64,000 bases of DNA. Source: Paenibacillus oryzisoli (GTDB lineage Bacteria; Bacillota; Bacilli; Paenibacillales; NBRC-103111). This document shows positions 45,611 through 54,263 of this stretch, in pieces. The position numbers and the translations under genes were made by a program. The stretch covers positions 100,851-164,850 of the forward strand of contig NZ_LYPB01000089.1 in the NCBI RefSeq assembly GCF_001653565.1, in the 5' to 3' direction. Under the pieces are notes generated by a model. The model ran no database searches. It was not told where the DNA came from and saw only the letters and a list, made by a program, of their open reading frames with translations. Numbering within the stretch: position 1 is the first letter of the stretch; every line of letters starts with the position of its first letter.

Positions 45611-46609
45611 CTAAAATTTACGTTTGGTTACTTTATCTAAATTATCCAACATGATCCCCGTGCCTTTAACGACACAAGACATTGGATCTTCAGCGATAAG
45701 TACAGGTACTTTCAACTCATCCGCAAGCAATTGATCAAGCCCGTGCAACAAGGCACCGCCGCCTGTCAGAATAACGCCACGGTCAATAATGTCCGCAGAC
45801 AACTCAGGTGGTGTCCGCTCAAGTACGCTCTTCGCCGCTGTGACGATCGAATAAACCGGATCCCATAGCGCTTCCTGTACCTCGCTGGAGTGAATCGTAA
45901 TCGTCAATGGAAGTCCAGAAACCATGTCCCTTCCGCGAATATCCATTTCTTGATCACGACCATGTGGATATACCGTTCCAATTTTCAACTTAATGTCTTC
46001 GCTTGTCCGCTCACCGATCAATAGCTTGTACTTATTTTTGATATACTTCATGATCGCAATATCGAACTTGTCGCCCGCAATCTTGATGGAAGAGGAGGTG
46101 ACGATGTCGCCCATGGATAACACGGCAACATCCGTCGTCCCTCCACCAATATCAACAACCATGTTACCGCTAGGTTGGAATATATCCATGCCAGCGCCAA
46201 TAGCCGCCGCCTTCGGTTCTTCTTCCATGAATACCTCTCGGGCACCGCTGCGCTCAGCTGCTTCGCGAATCGCTTTCTGCTCAACTGAGGTAATGTTGGT
46301 AGGGGCACAGATCAGTATTCTCGGATGAGAATACCAATTCTTGCCCCCAATTTTGGCAATAAAATGCTTCAACATCATTTCCGTAATATCAAAATCCGCG
46401 ATAACACCGTCCTTAAGGGGACGAATCGCAATAATGTTACCAGGTGTTCTACCTACCATGCGGAAGGCTTCTTCCCCAACAGCTAACACACGTTTCGTAT
46501 CGCTTTCAATCGCAACGACGGATGGCTCATCAAGCACAACCCCGCGACCTTTTACATGAATAAGCACATTTGCCGTGCCAAGATCTATTCCAATATCCTT
46601 GCTGAACAT
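45611..46609 (-). CDS. mbl: MreB-like cell-shape protein Mbl
   Basis: A 332-residue actin homologue that organises lateral wall synthesis at the inner membrane. Nucleotide-binding motifs are IGIDLGTANVLIHVKGRGV (phosphate 1), VVDIGGGTTDVAVLSMG (phosphate 2, near residue 157) and GVILTGGGALLHGLDQLL (adenosine, near 286). GGAGG lies before the ATG. Location after spoIIID and before flhO-flhP identifies it as Mbl rather than MreB or MreBH. Confidence 0.95.
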   Translation of the reverse strand: MFSKDIGIDLGTANVLIHVKGRGVVLDEPSVVAIESDTKRVLAVGEEAFRMVGRTPGNIIAIRPLKDGVIADFDITEMMLKHFIAKIGGKNWYSHPRILICAPTNITSVEQKAIREAAERSGAREVFMEEEPKAAAIGAGMDIFQPSGNMVVDIGGGTTDVAVLSMGDIVTSSSIKIAGDKFDIAIMKYIKNKYKLLIGERTSEDIKLKIGTVYPHGRDQEMDIRGRDMVSGLPLTITIHSSEVQEALWDPVYSIVTAAKSVLERTPPELSADIIDRGVILTGGGALLHGLDQLLADELKVPVLIAEDPMSCVVKGTGIMLDNLDKVTKRKF

Positions 46610-46783
46610 TTCTAATTAATCCTCCCTAAACCTACCGTCCATCCCGTGAAGAATCGGCGCTCTGATATACAGTTCTAATTATAAGCTAAATTCGCTATAA
46701 ATGCATGTTTTCCTCTTTTTCCGTGAAATTTCGACACACCGAGTTAAAGGAAACATAGGAAACATCTCGGGATGAAGGGTATC

Positions 46784-47074
46784 TTAGGACTTAACCGTAA
46801 CCAGGATCTCGGAAAGCTTGGGATTACGGGTCTTCCGATACTTAATTTTCGTCGCTTCTCCTCCCCTAAGGTGCCGAATTGACTTGTGATACTCTAGAAT
46901 GTGCTTCACCTGATTGGCCAGGTCCGGGTTGATTTCCGGTAGTCTTTCCGTCAAATCCTTATGCACTGTGCTTTTGGAAACGCCGAATTCCTTAGCAATG
47001 GTGCGAACCGTATTCTTGGTCTCGACGATACAGGTACCAATCTTAATGGTTCGCTCTTTGATGTAATCGTGCAC
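46784..47074 (-). CDS. spoIIID: Sporulation transcription factor SpoIIID
   Basis: A 96-residue DNA-binding protein that tunes the sigma-E regulon in the mother cell. The HTH segment AKEFGVSKSTVHKDLTERLP (about residues 28-47) and the basic C-terminal tail RGGEATKIKYRKTRN are characteristic. The start is GTG at 47074 with GGGAGG 8 bases upstream. A sigma-E-type promoter lies 35-62 bases upstream of the start. mbl begins about 175 bases downstream of its stop. Confidence 0.95.
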   Translation of the reverse strand: MHDYIKERTIKIGTCIVETKNTVRTIAKEFGVSKSTVHKDLTERLPEINPDLANQVKHILEYHKSIRHLRGGEATKIKYRKTRNPKLSEILVTVKS

Positions 47075-47108
47075 TCCCCTCGCCTCCCTACTCGAGATAG
47101 TTTGGTAA

Positions 47109-47136
47109 AGTATATGAGGGGCATGACTAGATATTC
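47109..47136 (-). promoter_or_regulatory. Sigma-E promoter of spoIIID
   Basis: GAATATC and CATATACT are separated by 13 bases on the minus strand, matching the sigma-E consensus (KMATATT ... CATACAMT) at 6 of 7 and 7 of 8 positions. spoIIID is a known sigma-E target in B. subtilis. Confidence 0.6.
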
Positions 47137-47240
47137 TACGTAACCAAGCCTGACAAGCTCATTTCCCATATTTATTTTCAAAATAATCACTAAAAATGAG
47201 CTTTAGGCGCCAAAACGAGCCAATGTTCAAGAAAAATGTG

Positions 47241-47267
47241 AAAAAGCAGCAGGAATATACCCGCTGC
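47241..47267 (-). terminator. Terminator of spoIIQ
   Basis: The stem GCAGCGGG/CCTGCTGC (one G-U pair) with a 6-base loop is followed by TTTTT on the minus strand, about 55 bases past the spoIIQ stop. Confidence 0.85.
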
Positions 47268-47320
47268 CGTTCACTATATGTAGGCCTTAGCCCCATGTAT
47301 CGTAATGCTCGAAATGCTAT

Positions 47321-48058
47321 TTATTGCTTTACGTTCAAGAGGCTTTCTGGGTTAACGGCTGCATTGTCGCTAACTTGACGTACTTCAAAGTGTAAATGCA
47401 CGCCATCTTCCTTCTCGAAATCGTTGCTGCCAGCTTTGGCGATGACATCGCCTTTCTTCACTTCAGCACCCTTCGTTACCTTCACATCAGACAAGCTTTG
47501 GTAAATACTGATCAAACCGTTGCTGTGTGTAATCTCAACTAGCTTACCAACAACAGGGCTTTGCTCAACTGCTGTAACTTTACCACCTAGTGCGGCTAGT
47601 ACATCAAATGCTGCACCATCTTTGGCTTTCAAGTCGATTGCGGTGTGCGGTGTTAGTTGATCGAGGTATTCGATCATAGCCGCTGCCTTCACATCATTGG
47701 ATGCATTCGTGTCATAGTAAGGAATTGCTACTTCGACTGCTGCTCTGTCCTTCACAGGCCATTGCATGGCTTCCGTCGTTCCGTTAACCGCGAGAGCCCC
47801 ATCTTGTGGTGCTTTCGGATTATCGGTTTGTTCGCTGCTGCTAACCTTAAGACCTGGATCATCTAGGCTGACTGTTTTCGTTCCTGCTCCCTGGTACACC
47901 CACATTAAGGTTAAGATAATTGCTGCTGCTGCCACATACGTCGCTGGGAATACCCATTTTTTAGCAAGCAACTTCTTCCATGCAGATGTTGAACTTTGTG
48001 CTCCTTGAACAGTTTTAGGAGCTTCTTCTTTCTGAAAACCTTTGTTATTATCACTCAT
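47321..48058 (-). CDS. spoIIQ: SpoIIQ-like M23/LytM-domain protein
   Basis: A 245-residue forespore protein with a cytoplasmic N-terminus, one membrane helix (about 37-56) and an external LytM domain in the last 130 residues. In B. subtilis SpoIIQ pairs with SpoIIIAH of the mother cell during engulfment. Unlike that protein, this one keeps both zinc-site motifs, HTAID (HxxxD) and HLHFEVR (HxH), so it may be an active endopeptidase. I start at MSDNNKGF (48058) with GAGGTGA upstream. A sigma-F-type promoter precedes it. Confidence 0.9.
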   Translation of the reverse strand: MSDNNKGFQKEEAPKTVQGAQSSTSAWKKLLAKKWVFPATYVAAAAIILTLMWVYQGAGTKTVSLDDPGLKVSSSEQTDNPKAPQDGALAVNGTTEAMQWPVKDRAAVEVAIPYYDTNASNDVKAAAMIEYLDQLTPHTAIDLKAKDGAAFDVLAALGGKVTAVEQSPVVGKLVEITHSNGLISIYQSLSDVKVTKGAEVKKGDVIAKAGSNDFEKEDGVHLHFEVRQVSDNAAVNPESLLNVKQ

Positions 48059-48077
48059 GGTTATCACCTCATCAACC

Positions 48078-48105
48078 ATTCTTGACACTTTACAAGGTTT
48101 TATAC
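48078..48105 (-). promoter_or_regulatory. Sigma-F promoter of spoIIQ
   Basis: GTATA and GTCAAGAAT are separated by 14 bases on the minus strand, near the sigma-F consensus. The leader would be very short (about 14 bases) but still contains GAGGTGA. Confidence 0.5.
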
Positions 48106-48140
48106 TTGAAGAAAGATATTTTTATATAAACATTACAAGT

Positions 48141-49190
48141 TTACGATTTGTTAAGAAAAGAGGCTGCATTTTCAATAGAGATGCCCGTGTAATAATAGGT
48201 TACAATCTCCTCTGCGGTTTTCCCTTCCTTCGCCATTCCGTTGGCCCCCCATTGACTGAGACCTACGCCGTGGCCGTATCCGTACGTGGTAATCGTGATT
48301 TGAGACCCCGCCCATTTCCAAGCGAATTGAGAGGATGCTAGACCTAGCTTCTCTCTGACTTCACGTCCTGTGAATACCTTGCCTCCGATTGTCATGCTTT
48401 TAATCCGATGTCCAGTCGACCAGGAGAGGACTTTCATGCCTTTAGCACTGGTATCCGTCGTTGCAATACTCGGCACACCTAACTTCTGTAGCATTGTTTT
48501 ATAAGAGATCGTGATGCTATCTTGATAGCGAGAGGAAAGCTTGATATCCCATGGACTAGGTACGCTGCGCAAATAGGGGCTCTTGAAGGGCCAATATTCT
48601 TCCGAATTCTCGGTATATCCATTGCTAGTTGAGAAAAACGTCGCATTAATCGGCACATGTCCATAAGTAAGTATCTTATCCTTAGTCTCATTGACGGCTC
48701 TATCAATTTTCGCCATATTCGTTTCGTACTTGGTCTTGTCCCACTTCGCTCTAAGTTCTTCGTCAGTCAGATACGCTTGATGGGCTGTCGTGTCTGTCAC
48801 AAGTGCATCATTCACAGGCATATTGCTATAATCCTTCTCTATGACTCTACGCACAACATAGGTTCTCGCTGCCATCGCTTGTGCCTTGAGGGCTTCCAAC
48901 TCGAAATCTACTGGCATTTCAGCAGCTAACACACCTCTTACATATTGTTCTAACGGAACGGTTTGAATGGTGGCTTGTTTTGTCAAATACACGGGAATCA
49001 TCAACCCTTGTTCTGTGCTAGTCTGTTGCAGAGTTGAGGCGTCTTCAATAGGCACCGGGTACACCTGGTTGGTCGGAATCTTCTTGACTAGCAATCCAGG
49101 AACAATGATAGTGACACACAACATGGAAGATAAGCAAACAGCCATCCACAGGATGACTTCTTTTCTGAGCACGCGTTTCTTTTTGAACAT
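48141..49190 (-). CDS. spoIID: Stage II sporulation protein D (lytic transglycosylase)
   Basis: A 349-residue membrane-anchored peptidoglycan hydrolase of the DMP engulfment complex. One N-terminal membrane helix (about 13-33) precedes the SpoIID domain, with LEQYVRGVLAAEMPVDFELE (catalytic Glu in AAEMP, near residue 91), ALKAQAMAARTYVV and the C-terminal GYGHGVGLSQWGANGMA. GGAGG lies about 12 bases before the ATG. The order murA-spoIID-spoIIQ is the same as in B. subtilis. Confidence 0.95.
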   Translation of the reverse strand: MFKKKRVLRKEVILWMAVCLSSMLCVTIIVPGLLVKKIPTNQVYPVPIEDASTLQQTSTEQGLMIPVYLTKQATIQTVPLEQYVRGVLAAEMPVDFELEALKAQAMAARTYVVRRVIEKDYSNMPVNDALVTDTTAHQAYLTDEELRAKWDKTKYETNMAKIDRAVNETKDKILTYGHVPINATFFSTSNGYTENSEEYWPFKSPYLRSVPSPWDIKLSSRYQDSITISYKTMLQKLGVPSIATTDTSAKGMKVLSWSTGHRIKSMTIGGKVFTGREVREKLGLASSQFAWKWAGSQITITTYGYGHGVGLSQWGANGMAKEGKTAEEIVTYYYTGISIENAASFLNKS

Positions 49191-49419
49191 ATGTCTGTGC
49201 AGCCTCCATTAGCGCGATTACTAGCAGCAATTTTGGTATGTCTTAGCTTATGAGAGGGGTTGCTAGAATAGAACCCGAACGAGACTGGAAGGCGCCCAAA
49301 ACGACCTAAATAGATACCTGCTAGTTGGGCAAAATGTGAGGTGAATACGTCCTCTGTCTAGTATTTTATTTGGAACGGGTGCGAGATAGGGCAGTGGAGC
49401 GCCACGCTCTACCTGCTAC

Positions 49420-49640
49420 GATTTAACTGAAAAACCTCCCGCTATTCTCGCTGAAAACACATGAAATTGCGCAATAGATGGAAAACCTAAGAAAACCTAC
49501 AGGTAAATTCGCCGTAATTACCTATATCAGCAAAATCTCGCGGAATTAACTACAGGAAATCCATTTAGTTTATCTAATCTGATAAAAACGATGGGATTAG
49601 CTGTAGTTTTTACAGTTAAACATGCGAGTCGGCAACATTC
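49420..49640. repeat. Intergenic palindrome-rich repeat, copy 1
   Basis: Modules with TTAACTG-type ends recur here. A 23-base imperfect palindrome lies at 49,597-49,619 (TTAGCTGTA...TACAGTTAA). A 15-base string at 49,474-49,488 (ATAGATGGAAAACCT) is the exact reverse complement of 54,755-54,769. A GAATTAACTACAGGAAATCC module lies near 49,543. Confidence 0.6.
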
Positions 49641-49730
49641 AGGTCATAGTAGTAGAAAGATGTAGAAAGGATTAGGGTACAGGTACCTGTATAGACTGCT
49701 GCAAGGTGGGGACAGCGCTACGACCTAATA

Positions 49731-49790
49731 TGGTGGTGGTTGGTTTGGGGTTTGGGGTTTGGGGGTGCTGGTGGTGGGTGCTGGCTGGTG
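49731..49790 (+). repeat. G-rich tract with GGGGTTT repeats
   Basis: The plus strand carries GGTTT-GGGGTTT-GGGGTTT-GGGGG (49,742-49,766) followed by GGTGGTGGG. The run of G tracts separated by TTT could form a quadruplex. It does not code. Confidence 0.75.
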
Positions 49791-49887
49791 CCCGTGCCCG
49801 GTGTATTGTGGCTGTAATGCCAAGCTGAAGTGTAGAGTTACTGCCGCGCTAATTCAGTCCGTTTGAAATTTTTATAGAAGTTGATTC

Positions 49888-49922
49888 AAAAAAAGAACCA
49901 TCAGGTCTGTTCCCTGATGATT
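49888..49922 (-). terminator. Terminator of murA
   Basis: A 10-bp stem AATCATCAGG/CCTGATGGTT (one G-U pair) with a 7-base loop is followed by seven T on the minus strand, nine bases past the stop. Confidence 0.92.
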
Positions 49923-49930
49923 CCTTTGAC

Positions 49931-51250
49931 TTACGCTAGCGTTGGCTGGATATTGAAAAATCCAAGCTCTGCCACTTCTTGTTCAATCTCTTGTGGAACC
50001 GAGCGATGAATATCGGCACCGAGTTCGCGCAGAACGTCTGTGATATCGACATAGCCACGATCAATGTGGTGAACACCCGTGATCTCCGTCTCACCATCAG
50101 CCGCTAACGCCGCTAGAATGAGTGCTGCACCAGCTCGCAAGTCTGTTGCGCAAACCTTGGCACCACGCAGCTTGGAGTTACCGCTAATAATCGCTGTCCG
50201 GCCGTCTACTTTAATATTTGCATTCATGTTCGCGAATTCTTCTACATGCATGAAACGGTTCTCAAAAACCGTCTCCGTAACCAGGCTCGTTCCGTCCGCA
50301 ACCATCAAAAGTGCCATCATTTGTGACTGCATATCGGTTGGGAAGCCAGGGTAAGGCAACGTTTTCACGTCTACCGCGCGCAACGGGCCTGTAGCTCGAA
50401 CGCGAATACCATTCTCATCTTCTTCAATCGTTACACCCATTTCCTGCATTTTGGAAATGACAGGACGAAGGTGGTCTCCAATCGCGCCTTCCATATACAA
50501 ATCACTGCCTGTAATAGCCGCGGCAATCATGTATGTACCTGCTTCAACACGATCCGGAATCACCGTATGTACGCAACCACGAAGCTTCTCTACACCCTCA
50601 ATACGAATAACACCCGTTCCCGCACCGCGGATCACAGCGCCCATCGCATTCAGATAATTGGCCAAATCAACAATTTCCGGCTCTTTGGCCGCGTTCTCGA
50701 TGGTTGTTGTTCCTTCCGCAAGTGTTGCGGCCATCATAATATTCTCGGTTGCGCCTACGCTGGCCACATCCAAATAAATCTTGGCACCCTTCAGGCGCCC
50801 TTTCACTTTGGCTTCGATGTACCCTTGACCCAGTTCAATATCGGCACCCATCGCTTCAAAGCCTTTGAGATGCTGATCAATCGGTCTTGTGCCAATCGCA
50901 CAACCACCTGGAAGCGAAATTCTCGCTTGACCCAACCTAGCTAACAAAGGACCCATTACGAGGAAAGAGGCTCTCATTTTACGGACTAGATCATAGGAAG
51001 CTTCACAGGTATTAATCTGCCCAGCTCTTACTCGAATCACCTGACGGTTGTATTCGACTTCAATTCCTAAGCTTTGTAATACTTTATTAATGACTAGTAC
51101 ATCGTCAAGGGGAGGCGCATCGTGGATGACGCTTTCACCTTCCGACCCCAGAATGGAAGCCGCAATAATCGGCAGTACCGCATTTTTTGCCCCGTTGATT
51201 TTTACATTGCCAGCTAGCTTTCGGCCACCGCGGACGATAATTTTGCTCAT
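49931..51250 (-). CDS. murA: UDP-N-acetylglucosamine 1-carboxyvinyltransferase
   Basis: A 439-residue MurA that transfers enolpyruvate to UDP-GlcNAc, the first committed step of peptidoglycan synthesis. Motifs are NVKINGAKNAVLPIIAAS near the N-terminus and the active-site loop PGGCAIGTRPIDQHLKGFEA with its catalytic Cys near residue 117. DLRAGAALILAALAADGETE lies near 396. I start at MSKIIVRGG (51250), with GGAGGG 6 bases upstream. Gene order with DUF1146 upstream and spoIID downstream matches B. subtilis murAA. Confidence 0.96.
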   Translation of the reverse strand: MSKIIVRGGRKLAGNVKINGAKNAVLPIIAASILGSEGESVIHDAPPLDDVLVINKVLQSLGIEVEYNRQVIRVRAGQINTCEASYDLVRKMRASFLVMGPLLARLGQARISLPGGCAIGTRPIDQHLKGFEAMGADIELGQGYIEAKVKGRLKGAKIYLDVASVGATENIMMAATLAEGTTTIENAAKEPEIVDLANYLNAMGAVIRGAGTGVIRIEGVEKLRGCVHTVIPDRVEAGTYMIAAAITGSDLYMEGAIGDHLRPVISKMQEMGVTIEEDENGIRVRATGPLRAVDVKTLPYPGFPTDMQSQMMALLMVADGTSLVTETVFENRFMHVEEFANMNANIKVDGRTAIISGNSKLRGAKVCATDLRAGAALILAALAADGETEITGVHHIDRGYVDITDVLRELGADIHRSVPQEIEQEVAELGFFNIQPTLA

Positions 51251-51447
51251 CATGGTCCCTCCGCGCACTTATTTTAAAAGACAGGTTTGCACATTTCCTA
51301 AGTTTATCATTGGAAGCCACATAGATACAACTGTGTTCTTTTGGCAGTCAGAGATGCCCTACATAGAGTTCGAAGCGTATTGTGATTTTCATGCCGTTCT
51401 ATTATCCATTGTTGACAACAAACTTGTTCATTATTCGGAAAATCACA

Positions 51448-51708
51448 TTAAAACATCTTACTAAAGCTCATTGAGAGACCTAAATACTGTATGAAAAAGC
51501 CTGCAACCAGCTGCCCAAGTCCAATCGAAAGTAAAATTTGCAGCATAATCGATTGTGCACCTTTGGGATTTCGTAGGAAAACATCAAAACGGAACGCCTG
51601 CAGCGACCACCATGCCAAACCAATGCAAAGAATATAGACAGCTATACTAGCTATGTTCATCAGCGACGCGTATTGCGCCACTTCACTCCATTTGTCCGTC
51701 TCGCCCAT
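51448..51708 (-). CDS. ywzB: DUF1146 small membrane protein (YwzB-like)
   Basis: An 86-residue protein with two membrane helices (about 17-37 and 53-75) joined by a short loop containing FRFDVFLRNPKGAQS. It fits DUF1146, whose B. subtilis member ywzB lies upstream of murAA. The function is unknown. It starts 20 bases after the protease stop, with GGAGTGA upstream of its ATG. Confidence 0.82.
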   Translation of the reverse strand: MGETDKWSEVAQYASLMNIASIAVYILCIGLAWWSLQAFRFDVFLRNPKGAQSIMLQILLSIGLGQLVAGFFIQYLGLSMSFSKMF

Positions 51709-51728
51709 AGGTCACTCCTCTTCGAATT

Positions 51729-54263
51729 TTACCGACTAACGACTCTGTCCAGCATGGTTACAAATTCAGCCCGTGTTGCTTGAGCTTCGGGATGAAAGGT
51801 ACCGTCAGGAAAGCCGCTGATCCAGCCATCTGCCGCCATCTGTTTAAGAATGCCGATCCCCCAGTAAGATTCATTCACATCACTAAAAGGTGTACTGCCT
51901 CTCAGCTTCCCTGTCATATTCATACTGCGCGCAAGCATTTGCGTCATTTCCATACGGGTCAGCTTGCCGTCAGGCTTGAATGTCCCATCCGGATAACCAT
52001 CTACGATGGCAGCCTGAACGGTTTTGGCTATATCCGCGTAAGCCCAATGCGAAACGGCTAAATCGCTGAATCGCAAATCCTTGCGTTTCGATAAACGCAA
52101 AGCACGCGATAGCACCGTAGCCGCCTCAGCCCTTGTAATGGATTGATTTGGTGCAAAACGATAATCTCCATAGCCGCTAATCATTCCTTGCTCAGTAAGC
52201 TTGCTAATGGCATCCCGGGCCCAATGCCCAGTAATGTCAACATACCCGCTGACCAGTCCATAACTGCTCACCTGCAAACGATACATCTGACTCATGAACC
52301 ACTGATTCGCCTGTAGTTTAATATAATACGTCCCTTCGGGCAATGGCTTCTCGAAATTCAATTGATTGGAACCACTTTCACTCCGGTAAGTGCCCTGCTC
52401 CTGCAACGAATGATTATACAAAGTAGCATATAATGTTCGTGAGGTAGGAATATTGGTTAATCTAATTTGGGCCAAACTATTTGAAGTCAATCGAAACTCG
52501 AACCAATCAACGTCTTCATTAGTATTAAAAACACCTTCATATCCGGCATTCATCGCGGCAAATGTAGCTTGATACGATTTATCATTCGGTTCATTCGCAT
52601 CGATTAGTTTAGGCGTATACTCAATCTCTAACGTGTATTCACCCGTGATAGGTCCAGCGTAATCCTTCACATTACTAACACGAATATAATATTGCCCAGG
52701 CAGAACATCCATCTGAGAACTTACTTCAATACCGCCATCACCCGCCTGATCGATGGTCGTCGACTTCTCCCCTTCTTTCTGAAAAAGAAGCATCGGATCA
52801 ATCCTTCCCGTATCTGTGGATAGTCTAAGGCGCATCGTACCTGAGTGTTCAAGCGTCATGGCGAACCAATCGATATCGTCTGTTTTATGAAACGTACCTT
52901 TGATGGTCTGACTGCGCTCTGGTAATGTAAAAGCTTTATACTGCTTATCATTATCCTCAAACGGATCCGTATAAATAATAAAATCCGTTCGCAATGTGTA
53001 ATTAAGCAGGGTCTGGCGTGCGCGATCAACATTCTCCAATTGCACATATGTAATACCTTTGGTCACAGCCACAGTGAACGTCTGTTTTCCTTCATCAGTA
53101 CCGCTTGTTGCATCAAAGCTCTGTCCGGAATCGAACTTTACACGAATACCTGCCCCATCTTCGGGCTGTACGACTACCTGAATGAAACCGTCATACGCTG
53201 CATCAATCGCATACCAGTCCAGATCCTGCCCCGAGCTAAGATTCGCTTTGACTATTGTATGATTAGGCAGCGAAGCTGCCTGGCTAGCAAGATCATTCGG
53301 TTCGAAGCGATCTTGCTTATAAGGTTCTGTCAACGCCTTCTCAATATTTAGTAAACCGTACCCCGTCTTAGCATCCCACCCTTTGGACATGAGGTCCGTG
53401 GCTGTTTGCTCTAGCTGTGAGCGCACTTGATACGCCGACATAGCCGGGTATTTCCCCCATACTAGCGCAGCGGCAGCCGCCACTTGAGGGGCAGCCATTG
53501 AGCTCCCATCTTGATACTGATAACCACCGCCAAGTGCCGTCGTGTACACATCCCAAGGCGCCATAATATCAAGCTCAGAGCCGTAATTCGATCGTGAATC
53601 AGCCTGTTTATTGGGGCCTACACCACCCACAGACAGCACAGTTGGATACGCTGCGGGGTATTTGACACTCGTGCTTTCATTACCAACTGCTGCAACAAGT
53701 AATACGTTATGATCTTCTGCATACTGCACAATGCCTGCCAGATAATCTGAGTATTTGTTCAAACCCAAGGAAAGCACAACGATTTTGGCCCCGTGATCGA
53801 CCGCATATTTAATGCCTTCGCCCAGCTTCGCTTCGCCGCCAGTCCCATCAGCTTCTAGTGCTTTAATAGGCATAATTCTGGCATTGGGGGCAATTCCCGC
53901 GATACCTTTATCATTATTAACCACAGCGGCAATCAAGCCAGCTACGTTCGTTCCATGTCCATTATCATCAAAAGGCTTCTTCGAAGCCTGAAGTAAATTC
54001 ACACCATCCACTAGATTACCTGTTAAATCGGGATGTCCAAGATCAACACCTGTATCAACAACAGCGACAACAATTGGCGTACGAGCATCGCCTGCTGCAG
54101 CCCATGCTTGATCGACGCGAATCATATCCAGATAAGTTTGTTTCACTCTCATGGGATCCGAAGATACCGCGTATGCCGCATCTACATTAGGCACGAAATT
54201 CGTTAGTCCTAGGACCAGCATTGATATCAGTATCATGGGGCCTACGTATCGCAAATAAGTCAT
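51729..54263 (-). CDS. Subtilisin-like serine protease (S8) with PPC domains and three C-terminal SLH domains
   Basis: An 844-residue exported protease. After a signal peptide (about 1-33) the S8 domain begins almost at once. The catalytic triad is Asp70 in VVDTGVDLGHPD, His103 in NGHGTNVAG and Ser255 in GSSMAAP, all intact. No I9-type propeptide is visible. Three PPC-like beta domains (about 318-660, with DWYAI, DWFAM and DWFEF cores) precede SLH domains at about 665-842 (SITRAEAATVLSRAL, KLTRMEMTQMLARSM, QATRAEFVTMLDRVV). It should be held on the wall polymer. The ATG at 54263 follows AAAGGA. Confidence 0.93.
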   Translation of the reverse strand: MTYLRYVGPMILISMLVLGLTNFVPNVDAAYAVSSDPMRVKQTYLDMIRVDQAWAAAGDARTPIVVAVVDTGVDLGHPDLTGNLVDGVNLLQASKKPFDDNGHGTNVAGLIAAVVNNDKGIAGIAPNARIMPIKALEADGTGGEAKLGEGIKYAVDHGAKIVVLSLGLNKYSDYLAGIVQYAEDHNVLLVAAVGNESTSVKYPAAYPTVLSVGGVGPNKQADSRSNYGSELDIMAPWDVYTTALGGGYQYQDGSSMAAPQVAAAAALVWGKYPAMSAYQVRSQLEQTATDLMSKGWDAKTGYGLLNIEKALTEPYKQDRFEPNDLASQAASLPNHTIVKANLSSGQDLDWYAIDAAYDGFIQVVVQPEDGAGIRVKFDSGQSFDATSGTDEGKQTFTVAVTKGITYVQLENVDRARQTLLNYTLRTDFIIYTDPFEDNDKQYKAFTLPERSQTIKGTFHKTDDIDWFAMTLEHSGTMRLRLSTDTGRIDPMLLFQKEGEKSTTIDQAGDGGIEVSSQMDVLPGQYYIRVSNVKDYAGPITGEYTLEIEYTPKLIDANEPNDKSYQATFAAMNAGYEGVFNTNEDVDWFEFRLTSNSLAQIRLTNIPTSRTLYATLYNHSLQEQGTYRSESGSNQLNFEKPLPEGTYYIKLQANQWFMSQMYRLQVSSYGLVSGYVDITGHWARDAISKLTEQGMISGYGDYRFAPNQSITRAEAATVLSRALRLSKRKDLRFSDLAVSHWAYADIAKTVQAAIVDGYPDGTFKPDGKLTRMEMTQMLARSMNMTGKLRGSTPFSDVNESYWGIGILKQMAADGWISGFPDGTFHPEAQATRAEFVTMLDRVVSR

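Larger units (their letters stand above)
49191..49887. other. Gene-free stretch between murA and spoIID
   Basis: About 700 bases without a supported coding frame. It contains the 5' region of spoIID, a run of short imperfect palindromes (49,420-49,640) related to those at 54.6-54.8 kb, and a G-rich tract (49,731-49,790). Confidence 0.7.

Noticed and set aside
49741..49766. Telomere-like repeat suggesting a replicon end
   Set aside because: Only three GGGGTTT units occur, with conserved chromosomal gene order on both sides, so this is not a replicon end.
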